Below are positions 22,009 to 29,894 of a DNA stretch of 32,500 nucleotides, in pieces (position 1 is the stretch's first letter; every line of letters begins with the position of its first letter). The position numbers and the translations under genes were made by a program. Source of the stretch: Oscillospiraceae bacterium (GTDB lineage: Bacteria > Bacillota_A > Clostridia > Oscillospirales > Oscillospiraceae); the NCBI GenBank assembly GCA_017398105.1, contig JAFQHF010000047.1, positions 1 to 32,500 on the forward strand, given 5' to 3'. The notes under the pieces are model-generated. The model saw only the letters and a list, made by a program, of their open reading frames with translations, ran no database searches and was not told the DNA's origin.

Positions 22009-22362
22009 ATGTCCGAAAGTCCTCTGCGCGACAAATCGAAGGATTTTGCTAAGCATATCGTTGTTCTTTGCCGTGATATTAAATCAGCACATAGGGAAAC
22101 TGTCATGACAAATCAGTTACTGCGAAGCGGCACTTCCATTGGTGCTAACATTCATGAAGCGCAATATGCTCAAGGCACAAAAGACTTTATCTCCAAACTT
22201 GAGATTGCCCAGAAGGAGTGTTATGAAACCGAATATTGGTTGGAACTGCTCTTCGAAACAGGATATATTGCTGATGCGCAATATAAAGTATTGCAGAATG
22301 CTTGTGGAGCAATCCGTAGGATGTTGATTTCCTCGATCAATACTGTAAAGTCCAAGCAGTAG
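22009..22362 (+). CDS. Four-helix-bundle protein (S23 / 23S rRNA intervening-sequence type)
   Basis: This 117-residue all-helical protein matches the S23/TIGR02436 family. The core pattern is LLRSGTSIGANIHEAQYAQ, DFISKLEIAQKECYETEYWLELL and the closing AIRRMLISSI. Relatives were first found inside 23S rRNA intervening sequences, and the fold resembles the accessory protein Avd of diversity-generating retroelements; the molecular role is unknown. ATG 22009 is set by GAGGTGAT at 21997-22004. The base composition is more A/T-rich than the tRNA-modification and division genes to the left, which suggests acquisition. It is followed 9 nt later by a GNAT gene and preceded by the hairpin array. Confidence 0.9.
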   Translation: MSESPLRDKSKDFAKHIVVLCRDIKSAHRETVMTNQLLRSGTSIGANIHEAQYAQGTKDFISKLEIAQKECYETEYWLELLFETGYIADAQYKVLQNACGAIRRMLISSINTVKSKQ

Positions 22363-22371
22363 GAGTTCTTT

Positions 22372-22806
22372 ATGGTTTTTTTAATTCGTGAAGCTTGTGA
22401 ATCCGATGCAACCGCCCTTTGGAAGCTCAATTGTGACGAGATGGGTTATCAATATCCTTTGGCTGATACTGTACAAAACACAACAAAGCTTCTCAGCAGT
22501 AGCGCTGACAAGATATTCGTAGCAGTTATGGACGGTACAGTCGTTGGCTATGTACACGCGAATGATTATGACCTTCTATATGCACCTCATATGAAGAATA
22601 TTATGGGCATAGCCGTTTCCAGCGAACACAAACGAAAAGGCATTGGAAGAGCTTTACTTCAGCATGTTGAAAATTGGGCATGCGAAACCGGGGCATCCGG
22701 TATCCGGTTGGCATCCGGCGCAACCAGGACGGATGCGCACGCATTTTACCGCCGCTGTGGATACGAAGGAAACAAAGAGCAGATCAATCTCAAGAAAATG
22801 CGCTAA
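22372..22806 (+). CDS. GNAT family N-acetyltransferase
   Basis: This 144-residue protein moves an acetyl group from acetyl-CoA to an unknown amine. The GNAT core is visible: FVAVMDGTVVGYVHA (strand 2-3), NIMGIAVSSEHKRKGIGRALLQHVE, which is motif A with the pyrophosphate loop RKGIGR (Q/RxxGxG/A form), and DAHAFYRRCGYE near the end (motif B). AGGAG at 22361-22365 overlaps the stop codon of the S23-type gene, so the two form one operon. Like that gene it is A/T-richer than the surroundings. Confidence 0.9.
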   Translation: MVFLIREACESDATALWKLNCDEMGYQYPLADTVQNTTKLLSSSADKIFVAVMDGTVVGYVHANDYDLLYAPHMKNIMGIAVSSEHKRKGIGRALLQHVENWACETGASGIRLASGATRTDAHAFYRRCGYEGNKEQINLKKMR

Positions 22807-22943
22807 CCCTCCAAATCATTTTGACTAACCTTTTTTTAGGTAAAAAGTTCCAATATATTTACTAAGCATCATTATTCTTTAAACTTTCAATTTTGTTTCT
22901 AATCTCAAGTATTCTTTGTAGATTCACTTCAACCAATCCTGTC

Positions 22944-22981
22944 AAAACCGCTGATCTTCAAAAGATCGGCGGTTTTCTTTT
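22944..22981 (+). terminator. Intrinsic terminator downstream of the GNAT gene
   Basis: A 14-bp stem (AAAACCGCTGATCT 22944-22957 with 22963-22976, one G-U pair) and a 5-nt loop end in TTTTCTTTTT. The 137-nt stretch between the GNAT stop codon and this hairpin is A/T-rich, with nothing recognised. Confidence 0.88.
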
Positions 22982-23029
22982 TCCCCATTTCCCATTTGCA
23001 GGATACCAGGGCAATTGGGCGAAATCACT

Positions 23030-23068
23030 ATGGAGTGCGGAGGCATGCCCCCGCACTCCATTTCTTTT
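23030..23068. terminator. Second hairpin between convergent genes
   Basis: A perfect 11-bp stem (ATGGAGTGCGG 23030-23040 with 23051-23061) is followed by TTCTTTT on the plus strand. It lies 24 nt beyond the stop codon of the minus-strand gene. It may back up the previous terminator or end that gene, though the minus-strand side lacks a good U-tract. Confidence 0.65.
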
Positions 23069-23084
23069 CCCAACTGAAGTTATT

Positions 23085-24428
23085 TTATCGTACGATCAGC
23101 CCCAGCGGCACGGGGCGCTCTGCTTCTGCGCAGTCCGCTTCTGTCCTGTCGGAGATCATCAGGCTGCGGCAGTTTTTCAGCAAAATCTGGGCGGAGCCGC
23201 CGCCGTCCAGATTGACGGCATTGTACATCCCCGCGTCAGCACACAGCCGGGCCATTTCCCACAATGACGCGCCGCAGCTCCCCTGTCCGGGGACATACCC
23301 GATTTTGGCTGCCCCCTCTGCCCAAAGGAGCATGGGCTTGCCGCCTTTGTCTGCGCCCAGAGCGATCCGGGCAGCACGGGCCTTCCGGAAATTCATGGGG
23401 TACAGACTCGGCGGATAGGGCACCGGCTCCAATTTCCGGATGTTATAGAACTTCGATACAAACCGATTGGTGCTGACACCGTCTCTGAGGATGCTGTTAC
23501 CCACCTGAATGCCGAAGCGCACATCCTCCAGCCCACGGTAGACCACCCGGTCTCCGGGGCGGACAGTGCATTCCCCTTTCGGACACAGGACGAAACCGGA
23601 TGCCGGAACCGGCACGCTTCCCTGCTGCGCAACTGCCGCAACCCGGCAGCCAACGATCACCAGTTTCTTCCCGCCGGCTGCGGATGTCCTCACAGACGCC
23701 GGACGGGTGTACAGGCGGGCGTTTTGCCCCGGTCTATAAACAACACCGTTTATTTCCATTTCCATCTCAGCAAGGTCCAGGGGCTTTACAGCTATGCTGC
23801 CGTTTTCGTATACCAAAAATGCCTCCCGGTCATACAGCGGCGGATTCTCTGTTACGCCATTGCGCACACAAAGGCCCAGATGGATCCCGAGATGGTCATA
23901 TACCGTAGCACAGTCAAACCGATCCATGATAAAAAAGGAAGCATTGACTTTCATTTGGGCATCCGGCTCCTGCTCCGTCAGAAATCCGGAGAGATTTCCC
24001 ACGGGAATGATGGTCGTCACAGGCAGCTTTCCCCTGACAACACGAAGGCAGCCTCTGTTTTCCAGGGTTTTGTAAAAGGTTTCCACGGATTTGTCCCGGA
24101 ATTTTGGTTTTCCGCAGCGAAAATGCAGCCCCTCCTCCAGAACGGCAGCCGCAGCAGTTAACCGGTCCGAAACCCGGCCATAGCGCCTTGTTTCAAAAGG
24201 AAAGGGTACCGGCAGATCCTCCGGCAGCCGGAACAGAACCATATTTCCGAAGAGCCAGGGACAGGCAGGAACCAGAAATTTTCTGTAAATCCCTGCAAAG
24301 CAGTCCAGTGCCTCAGGACTGTGCTTCGGGTGCAGAAATTCCAGCTGTTCCCAGCTTTCCCAGCGCACCACCTGTGTTCGCTGGATCTCTGCGTTGTCAT
24401 AGGTAACCGTTGTGATCTGCGACTGCAT
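23085..24428 (-). CDS. Phosphodiester glycosidase (NAGPA) family protein
   Basis: This 447-residue protein carries the PF09992-type domain of uncovering enzyme (N-acetylglucosamine-1-phosphodiester alpha-N-acetylglucosaminidase). Signs are VNASFFIMDR, GLCVRNGVTENPP, the ALGADKGGKPMLLW block and the hallmark AVNLDGGGSAQ (D408-G-G-G411). About 150 N-terminal residues before the domain are not recognised. There is no signal peptide or anchor, although many relatives are exported. An upstream TTG at 24461 is in frame but lies in the -10 box; ATG 24428 has AGAAGG 8-9 nt upstream. The gene is monocistronic, divergent from nudC. Confidence 0.82.
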   Translation of the reverse strand: MQSQITTVTYDNAEIQRTQVVRWESWEQLEFLHPKHSPEALDCFAGIYRKFLVPACPWLFGNMVLFRLPEDLPVPFPFETRRYGRVSDRLTAAAAVLEEGLHFRCGKPKFRDKSVETFYKTLENRGCLRVVRGKLPVTTIIPVGNLSGFLTEQEPDAQMKVNASFFIMDRFDCATVYDHLGIHLGLCVRNGVTENPPLYDREAFLVYENGSIAVKPLDLAEMEMEINGVVYRPGQNARLYTRPASVRTSAAGGKKLVIVGCRVAAVAQQGSVPVPASGFVLCPKGECTVRPGDRVVYRGLEDVRFGIQVGNSILRDGVSTNRFVSKFYNIRKLEPVPYPPSLYPMNFRKARAARIALGADKGGKPMLLWAEGAAKIGYVPGQGSCGASLWEMARLCADAGMYNAVNLDGGGSAQILLKNCRSLMISDRTEADCAEAERPVPLGLIVR

Positions 24429-24460
24429 TGCAAGCACCTTCTTTTCCTTTTCTGGGAACA

Positions 24461-24490
24461 ATTATATCATATTCGCCCCGGTCAGCGCAA
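24461..24490 (-). promoter_or_regulatory. Promoter of the NAGPA-family gene
   Basis: TATAAT (24466-24461 on the minus strand) in perfect consensus is preceded by TTGCGC (24490-24485) with an 18-nt spacer. The -35 box is weak. Confidence 0.6.
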
Positions 24491-24525
24491 CAATTGCGGT
24501 TCCTTTTCTATTTTTCCGAACGCTA

Positions 24526-24554
24526 TTGTCTGTGCGGCCGAAGTATGATATACT
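24526..24554 (+). promoter_or_regulatory. Promoter of nudC
   Basis: TTGTCT (24526-24531), a 17-nt spacer and TATACT (24549-24554) lie 38 nt upstream of the nudC ATG. Confidence 0.7.
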
Positions 24555-24592
24555 GCTTACATAATAAGCATATCAGGAAAGAAGGAATCCCC

Positions 24593-25459
24593 ATGCTTCA
24601 GGATTTTCCCTTTGGCAGACTTTACAACGAATACCGGCAGCTGCAGCCGGAACCGGAAGACAGTGTCATTTGCTTCTGCGGAAATCAAGTTCTGCTGAAG
24701 CAGTCCGATATCGAAGCTTCCTGCATACCTTCCCTTTCCGATGTTCTCCAATGGGCAGGGTCCTGCGGCTGGGTACAGTGGCAGGCGGAGATGGTTCAGT
24801 ATTTGTTTGAATTCCACGGCAGACGCTACTTTCTGTGGATGGGAGAAGTTTCCGATACCCCCATTTCCGGCTGCCGGTTTGAAAACATGCGGCTTCTCAT
24901 GCGCCAGACGGAAAAGGAGCCTGCCTTCGTACTTTTGACTGCCTGGCATTTATTCGTCTGGTACCGGAATAACCGGTTCTGCGGCCGCTGCGGCAGCAAA
25001 ACGGTGCATGACACCGCAGAGCGCATGATGCGCTGCCCCAGCTGCGGCAACCTGATCTTCCCCCGGATCTCCCCCGCCATTATTACCGGTGTCACCCACG
25101 GCGACCGGCTCCTGCTGACAAAGTACGCAGGCCGTATCGTCACCCGGTACGCCCTGATCGCCGGATATACCGAGATCGGTGAGACCCTGGAGCAAACGGT
25201 GCAGCGGGAAGTCATGGAAGAGGTGGGCCTCCGAGTAACCAACATCCGCTACTACAAAAGCCAGCCCTGGGGTATCGACGGAAATGTGCTGATGGGCTTC
25301 TACTGCGACCTGGAAGGAGAAGAAACCATCCATCTGGATGAGCGGGAATTGGCGGTGGGACAATGGTTTGACCGTGATGACCTGCCCGACCAGGATGACG
25401 GCCTTACCCTGACTCAGGAAATGATCCGGGTTTTCAAAGAATGCCGGGAACCGAAATAA
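24593..25459 (+). CDS. nudC: NAD(H) pyrophosphatase / NAD-capped RNA hydrolase NudC
   Basis: This 288-residue Nudix hydrolase is of the NudC kind, which cleaves NADH and removes NAD caps from RNA 5' ends. A zinc ribbon has C130, C133, C148, C151 (CGRCG...CPSCG). The Nudix box G191-YTEIG-E-TLEQTVQ-RE-VM-EE-VG-L213 matches GX5EX7REUXEEXGU fully. The family motif SQPWPFPxS is seen as S223-Q-P-W226 followed by GID, so only its first half is kept. GGAAAGAAGG lies just before ATG 24593; the open frame upstream runs through the promoter and is not used. Confidence 0.93.
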   Translation: MLQDFPFGRLYNEYRQLQPEPEDSVICFCGNQVLLKQSDIEASCIPSLSDVLQWAGSCGWVQWQAEMVQYLFEFHGRRYFLWMGEVSDTPISGCRFENMRLLMRQTEKEPAFVLLTAWHLFVWYRNNRFCGRCGSKTVHDTAERMMRCPSCGNLIFPRISPAIITGVTHGDRLLLTKYAGRIVTRYALIAGYTEIGETLEQTVQREVMEEVGLRVTNIRYYKSQPWGIDGNVLMGFYCDLEGEETIHLDERELAVGQWFDRDDLPDQDDGLTLTQEMIRVFKECREPK

Positions 25460-25475
25460 CCCCAATACACGCGAA

Positions 25476-25505
25476 AAGGGCGCACCCGAGGGTGCGCCCT
25501 TGTTT
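25476..25505. terminator. Bidirectional terminator between nudC and the mgl operon
   Basis: An 11-bp stem (AAGGGCGCACC 25476-25486 with 25491-25501) and a CGAG loop have GTTTGTT on the plus side and TTTTCGC on the minus side. Both convergent transcripts end here. Confidence 0.85.
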
Positions 25506-25506
25506 G

Positions 25507-25875
25507 TTATTCCACTTTTTCCCATCCGGCGTACAGTGTCATGCTTTGGCTGACCTGATTGACATCCATATCCCATTCATAGATACAGTTTTCATCCGAG
25601 TACCAGCCGGTGAACACGTACCCTTCCCGTGTGGGAGGTTCGGGCTCCACCACATAATCTGCATACATGGCATCCTGAGAAGGCACATCCGTACCGCCCC
25701 GGGAGTCAAAGCTGACGACATAGCCATTGTTGGCAATACCGTACAGCACCAGCACGATAATGGCTGCAATGCCGCCGATGATGATCTTATCCAGGGTTTT
25801 TACAGATATCTTTACATGCCTGTAGAGACCCCGGAAGCTATTCTGCGGTTCTTTGCGGGGGTTTGTTTCTTCCAT
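25507..25875 (-). CDS. Small membrane protein with InlB B-repeat domain
   Basis: This 122-residue protein has an N-terminal cytoplasmic stretch, one membrane segment (about 30-46) and an outer domain. The outer domain matches the InlB B-repeat/Listeria-Bacteroides repeat (PF09479): VSFDSRGGTDVP, PTREGYVFTGWYSDENC, and a closing MTLYAGWEKVE. Such repeats are beta-grasp-like modules of surface proteins. The start codon overlaps the mglC stop by one base (TAATG) with no ribosome-binding site, so translation is coupled to mglC. It is the last gene of the mgl operon. Its job with the transporter is unknown. Confidence 0.85.
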   Translation of the reverse strand: MEETNPRKEPQNSFRGLYRHVKISVKTLDKIIIGGIAAIIVLVLYGIANNGYVVSFDSRGGTDVPSQDAMYADYVVEPEPPTREGYVFTGWYSDENCIYEWDMDVNQVSQSMTLYAGWEKVE

Positions 25876-26939
25876 TACTTACGGACCAGATACTTTCTCA
25901 TGTCGATGGTGCAGGCCACCAGGATGATCAGACCCTTGACGATGTACAGCAGGTTGGGGTCAACGGACAGGAAGTTCAGGCCGACAAAGATAACCTGCAG
26001 CAGCAGAACGCCGATGATGGCGCCGGAAACCTTACCGATACCACCAACGAAGGAGATGCCGCCGATAACGCAGGCTGCGATGGCGTCAGACTCGTAGTTC
26101 AGACCGGTGGTGGCGTTGACGGAAGCGATACGGGCTGCATCGAAGAAACCGGTCAGAGCGTACAGCATACCGGCCATCATGAAGACCATGATGATGGTCT
26201 TTTCGACATTGACACCGGAAACGTTGGCAGCTTCCTCGTTGGAGCCGACAGCGTACATATTCTTACCAAAGGCGGTCTTGTTCCAGATGACCCAGACAAC
26301 CACAGCAATGATAGCGGAGTACAGAACGTAGTTGGGAACAGCAGTCTTGCCGACCTTGAACAGGGTGCCGGTGACGAACTCACGGTACTCGGGAGCCATG
26401 CCGGACAGGGTCTGGCCGGAGTTGGTGCCCAGCTGCATGAACATCAGAACCAGGCCGTAAACGATCAGCTGAGTGGACAGGGTAACGATGAAGGGGTGCA
26501 GCTTGAAACGAGCCATGAACAGGCCGTTTACAAAGCCGATGCAGCAGCCCACGACCAGCACTGCAGCCAGAGCCACGGGAATGGGCATGACCTGCAGACC
26601 GGGGAACAGCTTGTTGGTGGTCAGCTGCAGACCTGCGGAGATTGCAGCTGCCAGACCGACCTGACGGCCGGCAGAAATATCGGTACCGGCCAGGATGATA
26701 CAGCCGCCGACACCCAGAGCGATGGGCAGCTTGGCCATGGTCAGGTTGACGATGTTAACAATGGAAGCCATGGACAGGAATGCAGGCTCCTGAATCCAGA
26801 TAAAAACAACTGCGATGGCAATGATGATGAACATAGCGTTGTTCATCAGCAGGTCGCCGATGGCTCTGTTTCTGTCCTTCTTGGACATAGCCTTCAGCTC
26901 ATCAATTTTGGAAGGCTTCTTAACTTTCAGATCAGACAC
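25875..26939 (-). CDS. mglC: Galactose/methylgalactoside ABC transporter permease MglC
   Basis: This 354-residue inner-membrane permease belongs to the ribose/galactose (BPD_transp_2) family. About eight to ten hydrophobic segments are present. Family marks are GCIILAGTDISAGRQVGLAA, NGLFMARFKLHPFIVTLST and the late AACVIGGISFVGGIGKVSGAIIG, the usual permease loop that meets the ATPase. GTG 26939 is chosen because AAGGAGG (26947-26953) overlaps the mglA stop codon 8 nt upstream; the frame extends further, but into mglA. It works with MglA and MglB. Confidence 0.92.
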   Translation of the reverse strand: MSDLKVKKPSKIDELKAMSKKDRNRAIGDLLMNNAMFIIIAIAVVFIWIQEPAFLSMASIVNIVNLTMAKLPIALGVGGCIILAGTDISAGRQVGLAAAISAGLQLTTNKLFPGLQVMPIPVALAAVLVVGCCIGFVNGLFMARFKLHPFIVTLSTQLIVYGLVLMFMQLGTNSGQTLSGMAPEYREFVTGTLFKVGKTAVPNYVLYSAIIAVVVWVIWNKTAFGKNMYAVGSNEEAANVSGVNVEKTIIMVFMMAGMLYALTGFFDAARIASVNATTGLNYESDAIAACVIGGISFVGGIGKVSGAIIGVLLLQVIFVGLNFLSVDPNLLYIVKGLIILVACTIDMRKYLVRK

Positions 26940-26952
26940 GTTTATTTCCTCC

Positions 26953-28458
26953 TTAAACATACTTAGCGGCAAGGGTCATGATTTCTTCCTGAGTGGTGTT
27001 CTTGGCATCGACCTCACCGGCCAGGCGGCCGCCGGACATAACCAGAATACGGTCACAGACACCCAGCAGCTCAGGCATTTCGGAGGAGACCATGATAACA
27101 GTCTTTCCTTCGAGTGCCAGATTCAGGATCAGCTGGTAGATCTCATATTTTGCACCGACGTCAATACCGCGGGTAGGCTCGTCCAGCAGCAGGACCTCCG
27201 GCTCAGTCAGCAGCCAGCGGCCGATGATGACCTTCTGCTGGTTACCGCCGGACAGGCTGCGGATCTGGGTCTCCTGGGTAGGCGTCTTGGTATGCATGGC
27301 ATCGATGTAGTACTGGGTATCCTCTCTCTGGGACTTTTCGCTCAGCAGAGGGCCAAACTTCTGATGCCGCTTCAGGCTGGAGATAACCGTGTTGTCACGG
27401 ATGCTGCGGACACCGAAAATACCGGTGGCGCGGCGCTCTTCCGTCAGCATTGCAAAGCCATTCTTGATGGATTCGCCGGAGTTGCGGTTGCGGCAGAGTT
27501 TGCCGCCCAGGGTGATGGTGCCGCTTTTGCGGGTACGGATGCCGAAGATGCTCTCCAGGGTTTCCGTACGGCCGGAGCTGTCCAGACCGGCAACGCCCAG
27601 AACTTCGCCGCGGCGGGCCTCAAAGGAAACATCCTTCAGGTGGTTGTACATACCGGTCAGGTTCTCCACCTTCAGGTAGGTTTCACCGGGAACATTGGTC
27701 TTGGGAGGGAACTGATTGGTCAGCTCACGGCCGACCATCAGGCGGATGATATCATTCATGCTCAGGTCGGCAGAACGCTCGGTGGCGATCCACTTGCCGT
27801 CACGCATGATGGTGATGTCATCGGAGATCCGCTTGATCTCCGCCATCTTGTGGGAGATATAGATGATGCCGCAGCCGCGGTCCCGGAGCATATTGATGAT
27901 CTGGAACAGGTGCTCGACTTCATCTTCCGTCAGGGAGGAGGTAGGTTCGTCAAAGACGATGACCTTAGACTTATAGGAGACAGCCTTGGCGATCTCCACC
28001 ATCTGGCGCTGGGAAACAGGCATGGTGCTCATGATGGTCTTGGGATTGACCTTAACCCCCAACTCTTCGAAGACTTCCATGGTGGCATCGTACATCTTCT
28101 TTTCGCTGGTGAAGGGGCCGGTCTTGGGGAAGCGGCCCAGCCACATGTTATCCATAACATTGCGCTTCAGAGCCTGGTTCAGCTCCTGGTGCACCATGGC
28201 AACGCCGTTTTCCAATGCTTCCTTGGAGTTCTTGAAGCTGACTTCCTTGCCCTCCAGGTAGATCTTACCGGCATCCTTGTTGTAGACACCGAACAGGCAC
28301 TTCATCAGAGTAGACTTACCAGCACCGTTTTCGCCCATCAGTGCATGGACGGTACCGGCACGAACAGTCAGGTTAACACCGTCAAGGGCCTTAACACCGG
28401 GGAACTCCTTGGTGATCCCTTCCATTCGCAGCAGGACAGTTTCGTTATTCATTTCCAA
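26953..28458 (-). CDS. mglA: Galactose/methylgalactoside ABC transporter ATPase MglA
   Basis: This 501-residue double ATPase energises sugar import. The first domain has Walker A GENGAGKST (42-50), a signature reading PVSQRQMVEIAKA in place of LSGGQ, and Walker B VIVFDEPTSSL. The second has a degenerate P-loop GLDSSGRTE, the canonical LSGGNQQKV signature and VLLLDEPTRGIDVG. This pattern is typical of MglA/RbsA/XylG. AGGAGG (28472-28467) is 8 nt before TTG 28458 and 14 nt before ATG 28452, so TTG is slightly favoured; the two starts differ by two residues. The open frame further upstream lacks a site. Confidence 0.94.
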   Translation of the reverse strand: MEMNNETVLLRMEGITKEFPGVKALDGVNLTVRAGTVHALMGENGAGKSTLMKCLFGVYNKDAGKIYLEGKEVSFKNSKEALENGVAMVHQELNQALKRNVMDNMWLGRFPKTGPFTSEKKMYDATMEVFEELGVKVNPKTIMSTMPVSQRQMVEIAKAVSYKSKVIVFDEPTSSLTEDEVEHLFQIINMLRDRGCGIIYISHKMAEIKRISDDITIMRDGKWIATERSADLSMNDIIRLMVGRELTNQFPPKTNVPGETYLKVENLTGMYNHLKDVSFEARRGEVLGVAGLDSSGRTETLESIFGIRTRKSGTITLGGKLCRNRNSGESIKNGFAMLTEERRATGIFGVRSIRDNTVISSLKRHQKFGPLLSEKSQREDTQYYIDAMHTKTPTQETQIRSLSGGNQQKVIIGRWLLTEPEVLLLDEPTRGIDVGAKYEIYQLILNLALEGKTVIMVSSEMPELLGVCDRILVMSGGRLAGEVDAKNTTQEEIMTLAAKYV

Positions 28459-28571
28459 ATTTTTCGCCTCCTGGTTTGGAATGCATTTTGCGCCATTACA
28501 GGTCAAGGGCACGCTCATGTAACAGGCAACATGGGCATGACCTTAACCTGCAAACGGCTTTAAGGTTCAAG

Positions 28572-28597
28572 GGCAGCCGTGCCGAAGCACGGCTGCC
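28572..28597 (-). promoter_or_regulatory. mglB-mglA intercistronic hairpin with cUUCGg loop
   Basis: A perfect 11-bp stem (28572-28582 with 28587-28597) on the minus strand closes a UUCG loop and has no U-tract after it. It lies between the binding-protein gene and the ATPase gene. Such hairpins often shield the upstream message from 3' decay, so that binding protein is made in excess; that role is inferred. Confidence 0.7.
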
Positions 28598-28630
28598 GCA
28601 AGTGCTAACTAATTAAGACTTAGTCAAAGA

Positions 28631-29758
28631 TTAGCCGCTGTAAGCAGAGTAGGGGATGTTAACACGCCAGGTGCCTTCCAGATCACCGACAACGCCATCG
28701 AAGGTAGCCTTGCCCAGACCCAGGTTCTCAGCGATCTTAACAACAGCGTTAGCCATACCAACAGCATCCTGCTTGATGGTGCCGGTCATGGACTTGGCAG
28801 CGATAGCTTCCTGAGCGGCAGCGGTAGCGTCAACGCCGAAGACGGGGATGGTGACACCGCCGTCGTTCTTGTTGTAGCCGGCAGCCTGCAGGGCAGCGAT
28901 AGCGCCCAGAGCCATGTCGTCGTTGTTAGCGATAACGACCTCGACCATGTTGCCGTTAGCCTCGTTGTAGGAGGAGAGGATGGTCTGCATGTACTCCTGA
29001 CCCTGAGCAGCGGACCAAGCGCCGTTCTGGTCAACCAGGTACTTAGCAGTGTTCTTGTCGTCGTAGAACTTCAGAGCGGGCTTGCCGGCAGCAGTCAGGA
29101 CAGCGTCAGCGTCATCGACACCGTACTGGGTACGGGCGTCAGCTTCCATGTTGCCTTCCTGGCCCTTGAACATGACGTAGGAGATCTCGCCGTCGCCGTT
29201 CAGGTCAATGACATCGTAGTTAGCCAGAACGTACTCGCCAACCATCTTGCCTTCCATGTGGCCAGCCTGGGTGTAGTCGGTGCCGACGTAAGCAGCCTTG
29301 TCGTAAGCGGAGACCAGCTCCTCAGAGACGGAACGGTTGAAGAAAACCAGGGGCAGCTCAGCGGAGACAGCCATGTCGATGATAGCCTGAGTAGCGTCAT
29401 CGGAAGAAGCGTCAACGATGTTGACAACCAGGACAGCAGCGCCCTTGGTGATAGCGGTCTGGATCTGCTCGGTCTGAGTGGTCTGAGAGCCGTTTGCATC
29501 ATAGTCATGATACTCCAGGCCAGCAGCGGTCAGAGCCTCGTTCATAGCAGCGCGAACGCTGGACAGGTAGGTATCACCGAAGGTGTACCAGAAGATAGCG
29601 ATCTCGCCATCGATGCCTGCAGGAGCCTCAGCGGGTGCTTCTGCGGGAGCCTCAGCTGCGGGAGCCTGAGTGGCAGCGGGAGCCTCTTCCTTTGCGCCGC
29701 AAGCGACCAGGGACAGAGCCATAGCCAGAACCAGCAGCAGGGAAATGAGCTTTTTCAT
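28631..29758 (-). CDS. mglB: Galactose/glucose-binding lipoprotein MglB
   Basis: This 375-residue substrate-binding lipoprotein has signal sequence MKKLISLLLVLAMALSLVAC with the lipobox LVAC and lipid-bearing C20. An Ala/Pro/Glu low-complexity linker (about 24-48) leads to a type 1 periplasmic-binding fold starting EIAIFWYTFGDTYLSSVR. The EF-hand-like calcium loop D185-LNGDGEI and following YVMFKGQEG are the mark of the galactose/glucose binding protein. VVIANNDDMALGAIAAL and IPVFGVDAT are also conserved. AGGAGG (29771-29766) is 7 nt before ATG 29758. The exact sugar cannot be proven by sequence. It is the first gene of the mglBAC operon. Confidence 0.93.
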   Translation of the reverse strand: MKKLISLLLVLAMALSLVACGAKEEAPAATQAPAAEAPAEAPAEAPAGIDGEIAIFWYTFGDTYLSSVRAAMNEALTAAGLEYHDYDANGSQTTQTEQIQTAITKGAAVLVVNIVDASSDDATQAIIDMAVSAELPLVFFNRSVSEELVSAYDKAAYVGTDYTQAGHMEGKMVGEYVLANYDVIDLNGDGEISYVMFKGQEGNMEADARTQYGVDDADAVLTAAGKPALKFYDDKNTAKYLVDQNGAWSAAQGQEYMQTILSSYNEANGNMVEVVIANNDDMALGAIAALQAAGYNKNDGGVTIPVFGVDATAAAQEAIAAKSMTGTIKQDAVGMANAVVKIAENLGLGKATFDGVVGDLEGTWRVNIPYSAYSG

Positions 29759-29865
29759 TTGTGTTCCTCCTAAAAAAATTGAATATATGCTAATCCGGTT
29801 TTCCGGAATCAGCCAAAGGAAATGCAACGTCAGGTCAGATTTCTAACCCATCACACATTACGAAT

Positions 29866-29894
29866 ACTATATCACTGAAGCCATTTTTTGTAAA
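29866..29894 (-). promoter_or_regulatory. Promoter of the mgl operon
   Basis: On the minus strand TTTACA (29894-29889), a 17-nt spacer and TATAGT (29871-29866) give a leader of about 100 nt before mglB. A small TCCGG-TTTT-CCGGA hairpin (29794-29807) lies in the leader. I see no clear catabolite-responsive element. Confidence 0.7.

Noticed and set aside
22009..22362. Avd of a diversity-generating retroelement
   Set aside because: The fold family is related, but no reverse transcriptase and no template/variable repeat pair are found in the window.
25863..28563. Two long plus-strand frames opposite mglC and mglA
   Set aside because: Both are antisense shadows of well-supported transporter genes, without start signals.
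29863..29873. A further AATATCACT-like unit in the mgl promoter
   Set aside because: TATATCACT matches eight of nine bases, but it is explained by the -10 box, has no flanking stem and stands alone.
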